Origin: Pseudoalteromonas sp. S16_S37
GTDB lineage: Bacteria > Pseudomonadota > Gammaproteobacteria > Enterobacterales > Alteromonadaceae
Direction: 5' to 3'
DNA length: 64,000 nt
Assembly (NCBI RefSeq): GCF_014694405.1
Contig: NZ_JAAUWV010000002.1
Span: 124,001-188,000 of the forward strand
The position numbers were made by a program, and so were the translations under genes. Positions 8,307-15,182 of the stretch are shown here, one piece after another. Every line of letters begins with the position of its first letter. Positions within the stretch are counted from its first letter, which is position 1. The notes under the pieces were generated by a model, which was given only the letters and a program-made list of their open reading frames with translations, did not search any database and was not told where the DNA came from.

Positions 8307-8974
8307 TAAAATATTCCACCAGTTTTAATGAAATGCCCTTTCCAAGCACTTGGTTCATTATCAAGCGTCGCAGATATAGTAATATCATCAATTTTCAATG
8401 TGATATATTCAGGGGATATCTCTCGCTCTTTCGCTTTGTAGTCACTAAACCACTGCGCCGAAGTACCCGGTACTCTCTTTGCTTTTAATGTCAGGTTTTC
8501 CCAGCCAAAATAATTGAACTCAAGGTACCTAAAGTCATCCAGTAATATTTTTTTATTAGTAAAGTCAATTGACTGTTCGGTTGAAGTTAATACTATATTC
8601 TCAAGTGAGGCTGATTGATAAACTAACCGAGATTGTCCCGCATGCTGTTGCACGGCCAATCTGAATACTTCTGGCCCAGCTGTATTCAAGCCATTATTTG
8701 TTACAGCCATCAGCCTAGAGTCAGAACCTATAAATAAAAATGTCGGTTTACCTTGTTCGTCACGTATAACATAGGGGATGATGCCTTTTAGCACTTGTTC
8801 AAGTTGCACTATTGATTTTGCAGTTTGTGCTTGCTGCTGAAAATCGCCAAGCTCTTTATCCCAGCGACTAGCAAACTGAAAATAGGCAAATGTGCCTGTT
8901 ACCATTACTAAACTTAACAGAGCAATCGAAATCAGTAATTCAACGAGCGTAAAACCTTTGTGTCTACCTATCAC
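8306..8974 (-). CDS. gspJ: Minor pseudopilin GspJ
   Basis: The 222-residue protein carries a type IV prepilin signal, MIGRHKG before FTLVELLISIALLSLVM, with Glu at mature position 5. Size and the place between gspI and gspK identify it as GspJ of the pseudopilus tip complex. The start is GTG, supported by AGAGG 8 nt upstream; no in-frame ATG fits before the leader. It overlaps the end of gspI by 11 nt. A prepilin peptidase (GspO/PilD) is not encoded here, so processing must be supplied from elsewhere. Confidence 0.88.
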   Translation of the reverse strand: MIGRHKGFTLVELLISIALLSLVMVTGTFAYFQFASRWDKELGDFQQQAQTAKSIVQLEQVLKGIIPYVIRDEQGKPTFLFIGSDSRLMAVTNNGLNTAGPEVFRLAVQQHAGQSRLVYQSASLENIVLTSTEQSIDFTNKKILLDDFRYLEFNYFGWENLTLKAKRVPGTSAQWFSDYKAKEREISPEYITLKIDDITISATLDNEPSAWKGHFIKTGGIF

Positions 8975-9389
8975 GCCAATTTACCTCTTTGAAGTGATAT
9001 TGACGCGTTAATCCCTTTGCCTCAGCCTGTAGCTGAACTTGCCATAACTTGTATTGATTAGTTGAGGTCCTCATAGGCCCAAATTCACTCGAGGTGGCCG
9101 ATGTCGAATACTGTTTTTCCTTAATGATGGTGGCTTTCCACTGATATGAAACACCACCATTATTCCCCGCACCTTCTAGTGTAGATTGTTCAAATGGGGC
9201 ATGGCGGATCTCAAACCTGATATTATCGAGGATACCTGTTATTGCGGTAGATAATTGAATATATTTAGTGGCCTTTTCCGAGCTGATAAATGCACCACGA
9301 TATAGCATTGATACGGTAGTTATTACCGATAACAGAATAACAACAGATACCAACAACTCAACGAGCGTAAAGCCTTTTTTAAGATGCAT
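8964..9389 (-). CDS. gspI: Minor pseudopilin GspI
   Basis: The start is taken at ATG 9389 (MHLKKG before FTLVELLVSVVILLSVI) with AGGA 5 nt upstream; a longer reading from 9464 would bury the prepilin leader and overlap gspH heavily. The product has 141 residues, with the class III signal and Glu5. Small size and place between gspH and gspJ point to GspI, which nucleates the pseudopilus tip. Its start overlaps the gspH stop by 11 nt. Confidence 0.85.
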   Translation of the reverse strand: MHLKKGFTLVELLVSVVILLSVITTVSMLYRGAFISSEKATKYIQLSTAITGILDNIRFEIRHAPFEQSTLEGAGNNGGVSYQWKATIIKEKQYSTSATSSEFGPMRTSTNQYKLWQVQLQAEAKGLTRQYHFKEVNWRDR

Positions 9390-9768
9390 CATTATCCTGC
9401 AGCTCAATTTGTAAAGTTTGCTTGAGGTACTTTGCTGACACACTCCCAGTTGAAAGCATACCAAAACGGTTTAACGTTAACTCTTGTTTAGGAAACTCTA
9501 GGTACTTAAACTGTTTACTCTCTATTGTTGACGCACCGAGAAAAACGACAGCAGCGTTTTTGTTTAGGATAACCTGGTAATCTCGTTGTTCTAAAAAGGC
9601 TTTGTTAGAGCGGTTTCTCAGCCAATTTTTCACTTCAACCAACTCCATTTTTGCTTCAGTTCGATTAATCGCATGCAACGATAAAGGCGCGACTAATGCC
9701 ATAATTAGCCCCATGATCGTAAGTACAATTAGCAACTCTATCATTGTAAAGCCACGCATGCTTTTCAA
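9379..9768 (-). CDS. gspH: Minor pseudopilin GspH
   Basis: The 129-residue protein has the prepilin motif RG before FTMIELLIVLTIMGLIMALV. The only start that gives a normal-length leader (KSMRG) is a TTG at 9768 with AGG about 9 nt upstream; the ATG at 9759 would leave a three-residue leader with no clear ribosome site. The protein is short for GspH (usually about 150-190), but its place after gspF and before gspI fits. It would link the tip complex to the GspG fibre. Confidence 0.8.
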   Translation of the reverse strand: MKSMRGFTMIELLIVLTIMGLIMALVAPLSLHAINRTEAKMELVEVKNWLRNRSNKAFLEQRDYQVILNKNAAVVFLGASTIESKQFKYLEFPKQELTLNRFGMLSTGSVSAKYLKQTLQIELQDNDAS

Positions 9769-9770
9769 AA

Positions 9771-10967
9771 TTAAAAGCCTACATCATTTAATGAGATCAT
9801 ACTGAGCATCATCACTACAACAACGCCACCAACAAATACCCCCATAAATAGGATCATGAGTGGCTCTAATAATGAAGTCACCCTATCAGTCCAAGTTTCA
9901 AAGTCTTGCCTTGAGCGGCTCGCCACTTCATCAAATACAGTTTCAAGCTTTCCTGACTCTTCACCTACTTCTAGCAAAGAAATATAAAATGGCGGATATA
10001 GTGATGATTGTTTTAGAGAGGGAGTTAATTGATTACCTCTTTTAACTTTCTTTCTAGCTATTTCTAATTCAGCGCGCATTTGTTCATTTCTAATGTTGCC
10101 AGTTGCAAGTTCCAATGCTCTATCAATTGGTACTCCCGCTTTTAACATTAAGCTTAGGCCAGTGTTAAACCTGATACGTTCCACCGTTTTTACTGCAGTA
10201 CCTGCAATCGGCAATTTTAAAACTGCACGGTCCCACCACGAAACAACTCTGCTTTGACGGCTTGCATAGTATCCAACAGCGGCAGCTATTATTAAGCTAA
10301 TTAGTAGCATAGACTGGTTTTGATTAAACCAAGCGCTCGCTCCCAACATTACTTGTGTATACCAAGGCAACTGCTCAACATTTGCAAACATATCAGCCAT
10401 TTTCGGAATAATAACGTTAAAAATAAAAAAGATGCTTAACACACAAACAAAAAAGATCACAATTGGGTAGGTGATTGCACTAACTATTCGTTTTTTTAAG
10501 TCTCTTTTGAACTTCAAATCTTTCGATAATCCGGCAAATGTACTGGCTAAATCTCCTGATGCTTCACCCAATTCAATAAGATTACAATAAAGTCCGTCAA
10601 ACACTTTTGGATGCGCCTTACACGCTTGCGATAAGCTACTTCCTTTTTTTAAACTTTGACTGAGATCTGCAAGCAGCTTTGCTAACGCGGGGTTAGCCTT
10701 AGTTTTACGGATGATATCCAAACCTCGGTCTATACGAATTCCCGTTGCTAGTAGCAAGCTTAACTCAGAAGTAACAAATTCAAGATCAGCTAAACTGACA
10801 CGTTCTTCAAATAAGCGAAAACCTGCTTTTGTTGAGCGCTGTTCTGTAAGTTCGTATGGCAATAGCCCTTGTTTTTCCAACAGTTGTTGGGCGAGTACGA
10901 CGCTATCAGCTTCTATTTGGCCATTGCATTTCCCTCCCATAGAGTCAAACGCTTTGTAATCAAACAT
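9771..10967 (-). CDS. gspF: T2SS inner-membrane platform protein GspF
   Basis: The product (about 398 residues) contains two T2SSF domains, one near residues 65-185 and one near 265-385, each followed by hydrophobic segments (ITYPIVIFFVCVLSIFFIF; LEPLMILFMGVFVGGVVVVMML). This is the polytopic platform protein that transmits GspE-driven motion to the pseudopilus. The start is ATG 10967; an in-frame GTG at 10973 overlapping the gspE stop is equally possible and adds two residues. It sits directly after gspE, as in nearly all T2SS and type IV pilus loci. Confidence 0.93.
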   Translation of the reverse strand: MFDYKAFDSMGGKCNGQIEADSVVLAQQLLEKQGLLPYELTEQRSTKAGFRLFEERVSLADLEFVTSELSLLLATGIRIDRGLDIIRKTKANPALAKLLADLSQSLKKGSSLSQACKAHPKVFDGLYCNLIELGEASGDLASTFAGLSKDLKFKRDLKKRIVSAITYPIVIFFVCVLSIFFIFNVIIPKMADMFANVEQLPWYTQVMLGASAWFNQNQSMLLISLIIAAAVGYYASRQSRVVSWWDRAVLKLPIAGTAVKTVERIRFNTGLSLMLKAGVPIDRALELATGNIRNEQMRAELEIARKKVKRGNQLTPSLKQSSLYPPFYISLLEVGEESGKLETVFDEVASRSRQDFETWTDRVTSLLEPLMILFMGVFVGGVVVVMMLSMISLNDVGF

Positions 10968-10972
10968 AGCCA

Positions 10973-12622
10973 CTAACCAGCAACCCTAACAACTTCTTCA
11001 ATTGTTGTCTGTCCTAAAATAGCCTTATAAAGTCCATCTTCAAACAAAGTTCTGCGCATTCTACTTGCATTATGCGATTTGGCTTTTTGAATAAAATCAG
11101 CATCTTTAGGTATGCTCTTGATAGTGTCGTCACAAGCCAAATATTCAGTGACAGCTAAACGACCTTTATAACCTGTATTGCCGCATTTCTCACAACCAGT
11201 ACCATGGCGAAGGTTGATAGACGCTAAGCCAAATTTAGCTGCAATACTCTCCAATTCATATTGTTTAATTAGTCGTTCATTGTCTGGGTGTGCAACTGAG
11301 CAACCATCACATACTTTACGTGCCAATCGCTGTGCTACAACAGAAATAAGCGCCGCATTTAGTAAAAACTCTTCAACACCCAAATCTAGTAAACGAGTGT
11401 AAGCGCTGGCTGCATCATTAGTATGAACTGTACTAAATACTAGGTGACCTGTTAGTGCAGATTGCAATGCGATTTGCGCCGTTTCTTTATCTCGTATTTC
11501 ACCTAACATGATAACATCTGGGTCTTGACGAACAATTGAACGCAAACCAGCTGCAAAATCAAAACCAATTTCACTGTTAACTTGAACTTGATTGATGCCT
11601 TCAAGTTGATACTCAACCGGGTCTTCTAATGTAATAATCTTTACATCGTCGTTATTCAACGCATTCAAAAAAGTATATAGAGTGGTTGTTTTACCTGAGC
11701 CTGTTGGACCGGTCAATAATACAACGCCAGCCGTTTTCTTGATATCCTCACGAATGCGTTGCTCAATATCTTGAGATAGCCCTAGCACAGACATTTCATA
11801 CCTAACGCTTTCCTTTCTAAGAAAACGCATTACGATAGATTCACCATCATTGAGAGGCAAAGCAGAAACACGAATATCAACTTCTTGATTGGCAATTTTC
11901 ATCTCTATTTTGCCGTCTTGCGGACGTCTACGCTCAGCAATATCCATACCAGAAAGAATTTTTAAACGCGTAACAATAGGGAGCTGCTTATTTGCTGGTA
12001 TGGTGTCGGCTTCATGTAGTACGCCGTCTACTCTAAACCTTGCCCGGTAGCGGCCTCCATAGGGCTCCAAATGCATATCTGAAGCTCCCTGTCTTAGCGC
12101 TTTGCTAATCAAAGAGTTTAACAAGTTAACAACTGGTGCTTCTGTTGCTAGTTCCTTTAGTTTTTCTTCTTCAGCGCTGTATAATTCATTGTCAATTTCT
12201 TGCGCAGCGCCGAATTTTGAAGCCAGTAAATTAATATCTGATGTTGATGCCAAAATAAGATTAGGCTGAATATTTCGGCTAAATAGCCATTCATTCATGA
12301 CAGGATTTAACGGATCTGATACAACGAATGTCCAAACTTTACTTTCAGCAGATAAAGGGATCCAGCCGTGCTCTAAACATATTTCCAGCTCAGGGAAAGC
12401 GCTAGAATCAACTCTATCAAAAGCCTCTATTTGTTCAGCGGTAAGGACTGGAAGCTCGAGGTACACAGAATAAAGCTCGACTAGCTGATCTTCAGGCAGG
12501 CTCCCCATATTAATTAGAATTTGTTCAATTCTACCACCAAACTTTTGTTGGTATGAAAGAGCCTTTTCGATATCTAATACGCTTATTTCGAAGCGTTCAA
12601 CGAGTAATTGATTAAGTTCCAT
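10973..12622 (-). CDS. gspE: T2SS assembly ATPase GspE
   Basis: The 549-residue cytoplasmic ATPase powers pseudopilus assembly. It has an N-terminal N1E/N2E region (about 1-150) for GspL contact, Walker A GPTGSGKT at 305-312, a Walker B region VIMLGEIRD at 370-378, a His box (HLVFSTVHTNDAA), and a zinc-binding four-cysteine module (C438xxC441 and C477xxC480) with the usual GTGCEKCGNTGYKGR tail. All catalytic elements appear intact, so the system is probably functional. It follows gspG by 4 nt. Confidence 0.95.
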   Translation of the reverse strand: MELNQLLVERFEISVLDIEKALSYQQKFGGRIEQILINMGSLPEDQLVELYSVYLELPVLTAEQIEAFDRVDSSAFPELEICLEHGWIPLSAESKVWTFVVSDPLNPVMNEWLFSRNIQPNLILASTSDINLLASKFGAAQEIDNELYSAEEEKLKELATEAPVVNLLNSLISKALRQGASDMHLEPYGGRYRARFRVDGVLHEADTIPANKQLPIVTRLKILSGMDIAERRRPQDGKIEMKIANQEVDIRVSALPLNDGESIVMRFLRKESVRYEMSVLGLSQDIEQRIREDIKKTAGVVLLTGPTGSGKTTTLYTFLNALNNDDVKIITLEDPVEYQLEGINQVQVNSEIGFDFAAGLRSIVRQDPDVIMLGEIRDKETAQIALQSALTGHLVFSTVHTNDAASAYTRLLDLGVEEFLLNAALISVVAQRLARKVCDGCSVAHPDNERLIKQYELESIAAKFGLASINLRHGTGCEKCGNTGYKGRLAVTEYLACDDTIKSIPKDADFIQKAKSHNASRMRRTLFEDGLYKAILGQTTIEEVVRVAG

Positions 12623-12626
12623 AATA

Positions 12627-13028
12627 TTACTGATGAATAATATCTGCGTTAACGTCTACGCCACCTTCTTGGCCATCGGCACCTAAAGATTTTAATAAAT
12701 AGGGAGCACCATTATCGCCGGGTACTTTATACACATATGCATTGCCCCAAGGGTCCATTGGCACATCCTTGGGCAGATAAGGACCATCCCATCTAGCTAC
12801 ATCGCTAGATCTCAAATCTTGTAAAGAACTAGGGTAACTACCAACATCTAAACGGTATGTATCGATTGCCGTTTCAAAGGCCGCCATTTGAGCTGCAGCG
12901 ATTTTCCTTTCTGATGAACTTAACCTTTTAAAAAAATCAGGAGCAACAAGAGACATTAATAAACCTAAGATAACAATGACTATCAATAGCTCCATCATGG
13001 TAAAGCCATTTTGTTTCTGTTTGTTCAT
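12627..13028 (-). CDS. gspG: Major pseudopilin GspG
   Basis: The 133-residue protein starts MNKQKQNG before FTMMELLIVIVILGLLMSLV, with Glu5 present. The C-terminal part has the GspG signature: YPSSLQDL, W-GPYLPKDVPMDPWGN and YLLKSLGADGQEGG, which holds the calcium-binding loop typical of major pseudopilins. It forms the fibre of the T2SS pseudopilus. It is the first secretion gene of the locus and starts 35 nt after the wecA-type gene, with no terminator between, so the secretion genes may be transcribed with the polysaccharide genes. Confidence 0.95.
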   Translation of the reverse strand: MNKQKQNGFTMMELLIVIVILGLLMSLVAPDFFKRLSSSERKIAAAQMAAFETAIDTYRLDVGSYPSSLQDLRSSDVARWDGPYLPKDVPMDPWGNAYVYKVPGDNGAPYLLKSLGADGQEGGVDVNADIIHQ

Positions 13029-13063
13029 ATTTATACTTCTATTAACTAAAGTTTTTTTCGTTT

Positions 13064-14125
13064 TTATTTCTTAACGAACACGTATTTTCTCAAAAACCTG
13101 GCCACTCGCCACGCATGCTGAATACATGCAGAGTAGCAAATAAACACCAACAAGAACACTAATAACATTCCCCATTCAGGAACATTCAACAATTGCCCAG
13201 CCACACCGACATTAGCTAAGCATATAGCAAAGAATGTGATACTAGCCAGTGCGCGTCTTGGACTAAACCCTATACGCATAAAAACGTGATGTAAGTGGTC
13301 TCTATCAGCCATAAATGGTGACTGCCCTTTTTTAACTCGCCTAATGATAATGGCCATCATGTCCATTAAGGGGATCGCTATTATCCATAATGCGGTAACT
13401 GGACTAAAGGCATTATTGGTGTGAGACTGGGTAGAAATCATCAACAACCACACTACACTCAAGCCTATGAACATCGAGCCAGCATCACCCATAAATATTT
13501 TTTTGTTGCGATGCCCTTTTATCCCTAAATTAAAGGCAAGATAAGGAACTATGGTGGCAATAATAATTAGAGGGAGCACACTTAACTCACCACCATTAAC
13601 AGCCATTAAGAATAAAATTGCAGTGAAAGTAGTGATACTCATAGCCCCAGCAAGACCATCAATACCATCAATCATATTAAACGCGTTAATTGCGGCAATA
13701 ACAGCAATAACGGTGAAGGGTATCCCCCACAGCCCGAGTTCTATATCACCAAAACCAAACAGATTACCAAGATTGTGGATATAAGCATCAGAGCCCCACA
13801 TCATAAGTAATGCAACTACTGCTTGAACACACAAGCGAATTTTTACCCCAAGCTGTTTATAATCATCAACTACACCAAGTAATACTATTGCAGCTGCGCA
13901 GACCAAGTAAACCACTAGTCTTTTCTCTAACGGGAGAAACACTAAGATAGAGATAAGAACAGCGAGAAAAATTGAGACTCCACCAATTAATGGGATCGCC
14001 CCTACATGCTTCTTTCTACTACATGGCACATCAACCAACCCGACTTTTTCAGCCAACGGTTTAACCATAAAAATAGTGCAATAGGATGCAAAAAAAGCAA
14101 AAAAAATGACCATACAGATCCACAT
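13064..14125 (-). CDS. wecA: WecA-type undecaprenyl-phosphate sugar-1-phosphate transferase
   Basis: The 353-residue polytopic protein belongs to the MraY/WecA (PNPT) family. It shows DDYKQLG, NMIDGIDGLAGAMS, KKIFMGDAGSMFIG and the WecA-type cytoplasmic loop DRDHLHHVFMRIGFSPR that distinguishes it from MraY. It should move GlcNAc-1-P or a related HexNAc-1-P from the UDP-sugar to undecaprenyl phosphate, starting an O-antigen-like repeat unit at the inner membrane. It lies 97 nt after wzz and directly before gspG. The exact sugar is not certain; the window's separate mraY gene handles peptidoglycan. Confidence 0.85.
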   Translation of the reverse strand: MWICMVIFFAFFASYCTIFMVKPLAEKVGLVDVPCSRKKHVGAIPLIGGVSIFLAVLISILVFLPLEKRLVVYLVCAAAIVLLGVVDDYKQLGVKIRLCVQAVVALLMMWGSDAYIHNLGNLFGFGDIELGLWGIPFTVIAVIAAINAFNMIDGIDGLAGAMSITTFTAILFLMAVNGGELSVLPLIIIATIVPYLAFNLGIKGHRNKKIFMGDAGSMFIGLSVVWLLMISTQSHTNNAFSPVTALWIIAIPLMDMMAIIIRRVKKGQSPFMADRDHLHHVFMRIGFSPRRALASITFFAICLANVGVAGQLLNVPEWGMLLVFLLVFICYSACIQHAWRVARFLRKYVFVKK

Positions 14126-14222
14126 ATCCTCAGTGAATAACTAATTCCAACGCGAGATTATAGCGCGTTTAACCTATAAACAAAATTGTCGATAACACTT
14201 TATAACACTTATCTTTGTCAGC

Positions 14223-15161
14223 TTATTTGGCCTTGTTCGTAACAAAGTGTCTGAACAAAACCACAGCCACAACCAAGATAAACCCAAAGAAACTAAATCC
14301 TATACAAATCAACGCTCGTTTAGGAGCATCCTTCTTTTGTGGCTCTATCGCTGGGTCGATCACTTTAAATACATATTGTGCTTGGGTTTTTGCTAACATT
14401 TTAGTTTGTTCTTGCTGTTCAATAAGCTGATAAAATATACGTTGCATATCGGCAACAACCGTTTCCTGTAACGTACTCTGTAAATAAGCGATTTTTGCTT
14501 CAGCTTCAGCAATATCATTTTGCTTCATGTATTGATTTATTTCGAGTACTAAGTGATCGACTAGAAATTTCGCTAATTCGGGCGAATAATGAGAAGCGGA
14601 AAGCTTCACAATGCCTTTATCAGACTCTTCTACAACCGAGATATTCTTTTTCATTACATGCTCAAAAACTTCTTGGGGATTAGGCTCCACTTGCATTGGA
14701 GGTTTAACCTCTCTACGCCAGCTACCTGTTTTTTCATCATACAATTTTTCTTTGTAAACAATTGAGTTACTTGGCAAATCCCAGCTTTGCGCAGCTAACA
14801 ACTTAGCTTTTAAATTGTACTTTTCAACAAAGGCATTTAAGAATGCGCGACTTTGCAAAATCTGTAGAGCGAGTCCGGCTTTATTACTCTTTCCACCTCC
14901 AAGATTAACCCCGGCCATTGCAGCTAGACCACCGAACTCAGACTTTAACCCAGACAACATGCCCCCTTGTTCGTTTTCAACGGGTGCCAATATTGCAGTT
15001 GCTCTGTAAACATTCGGTAGCGACAAAGCATAAAAAACGCCCGCGACTGAAAACACTAGAGAGATAAAAACAATTAACAGCTTTGCGCGCCATAATGCAG
15101 ACAAAATTTCTGTTAAATCAACTTCATGACGCTTAATAACCATTGCTTCGTTAATTTCCAA
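14223..15161 (-). CDS. wzz: Wzz-type polysaccharide chain-length regulator
   Basis: The 312-residue protein has the Wzz layout: a cytoplasmic N-end with HEVDLTEILSALWRAK, TM1 near 30-50, a periplasmic region with a coiled-coil stretch (about 190-250), a PxxP-like segment before TM2 (VIDPAIEPQKKDAPKR) and TM2 near 283-305. There is no C-terminal tyrosine kinase, so this is a regulator of the O-antigen/enterobacterial common antigen kind rather than a Wzc. The start read is TTG 15161 with AGGGG 9 nt upstream; ATG 15143 (MVIKRHEVDL) is the alternative. It starts 21 nt after the Wza-like gene. Confidence 0.88.
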   Translation of the reverse strand: MEINEAMVIKRHEVDLTEILSALWRAKLLIVFISLVFSVAGVFYALSLPNVYRATAILAPVENEQGGMLSGLKSEFGGLAAMAGVNLGGGKSNKAGLALQILQSRAFLNAFVEKYNLKAKLLAAQSWDLPSNSIVYKEKLYDEKTGSWRREVKPPMQVEPNPQEVFEHVMKKNISVVEESDKGIVKLSASHYSPELAKFLVDHLVLEINQYMKQNDIAEAEAKIAYLQSTLQETVVADMQRIFYQLIEQQEQTKMLAKTQAQYVFKVIDPAIEPQKKDAPKRALICIGFSFFGFILVVAVVLFRHFVTNKAK

Positions 15162-15182
15162 ATCAATTTACCCCTAATTACC

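Noticed and set aside
3161..13028. Type IV pilus or MSHA locus instead of a T2SS
   Set aside because: The order includes a GspK without Glu5, GspL and GspM layouts, a GspG with the calcium-loop signature and a GspC-like gene; there is no pilus retraction ATPase, PilQ-type partner set or adhesin.
13064..14125. A second MraY
   Set aside because: The DRDHLHH-type cytoplasmic loop and cluster context fit WecA-type enzymes; a true mraY is present at 40979.
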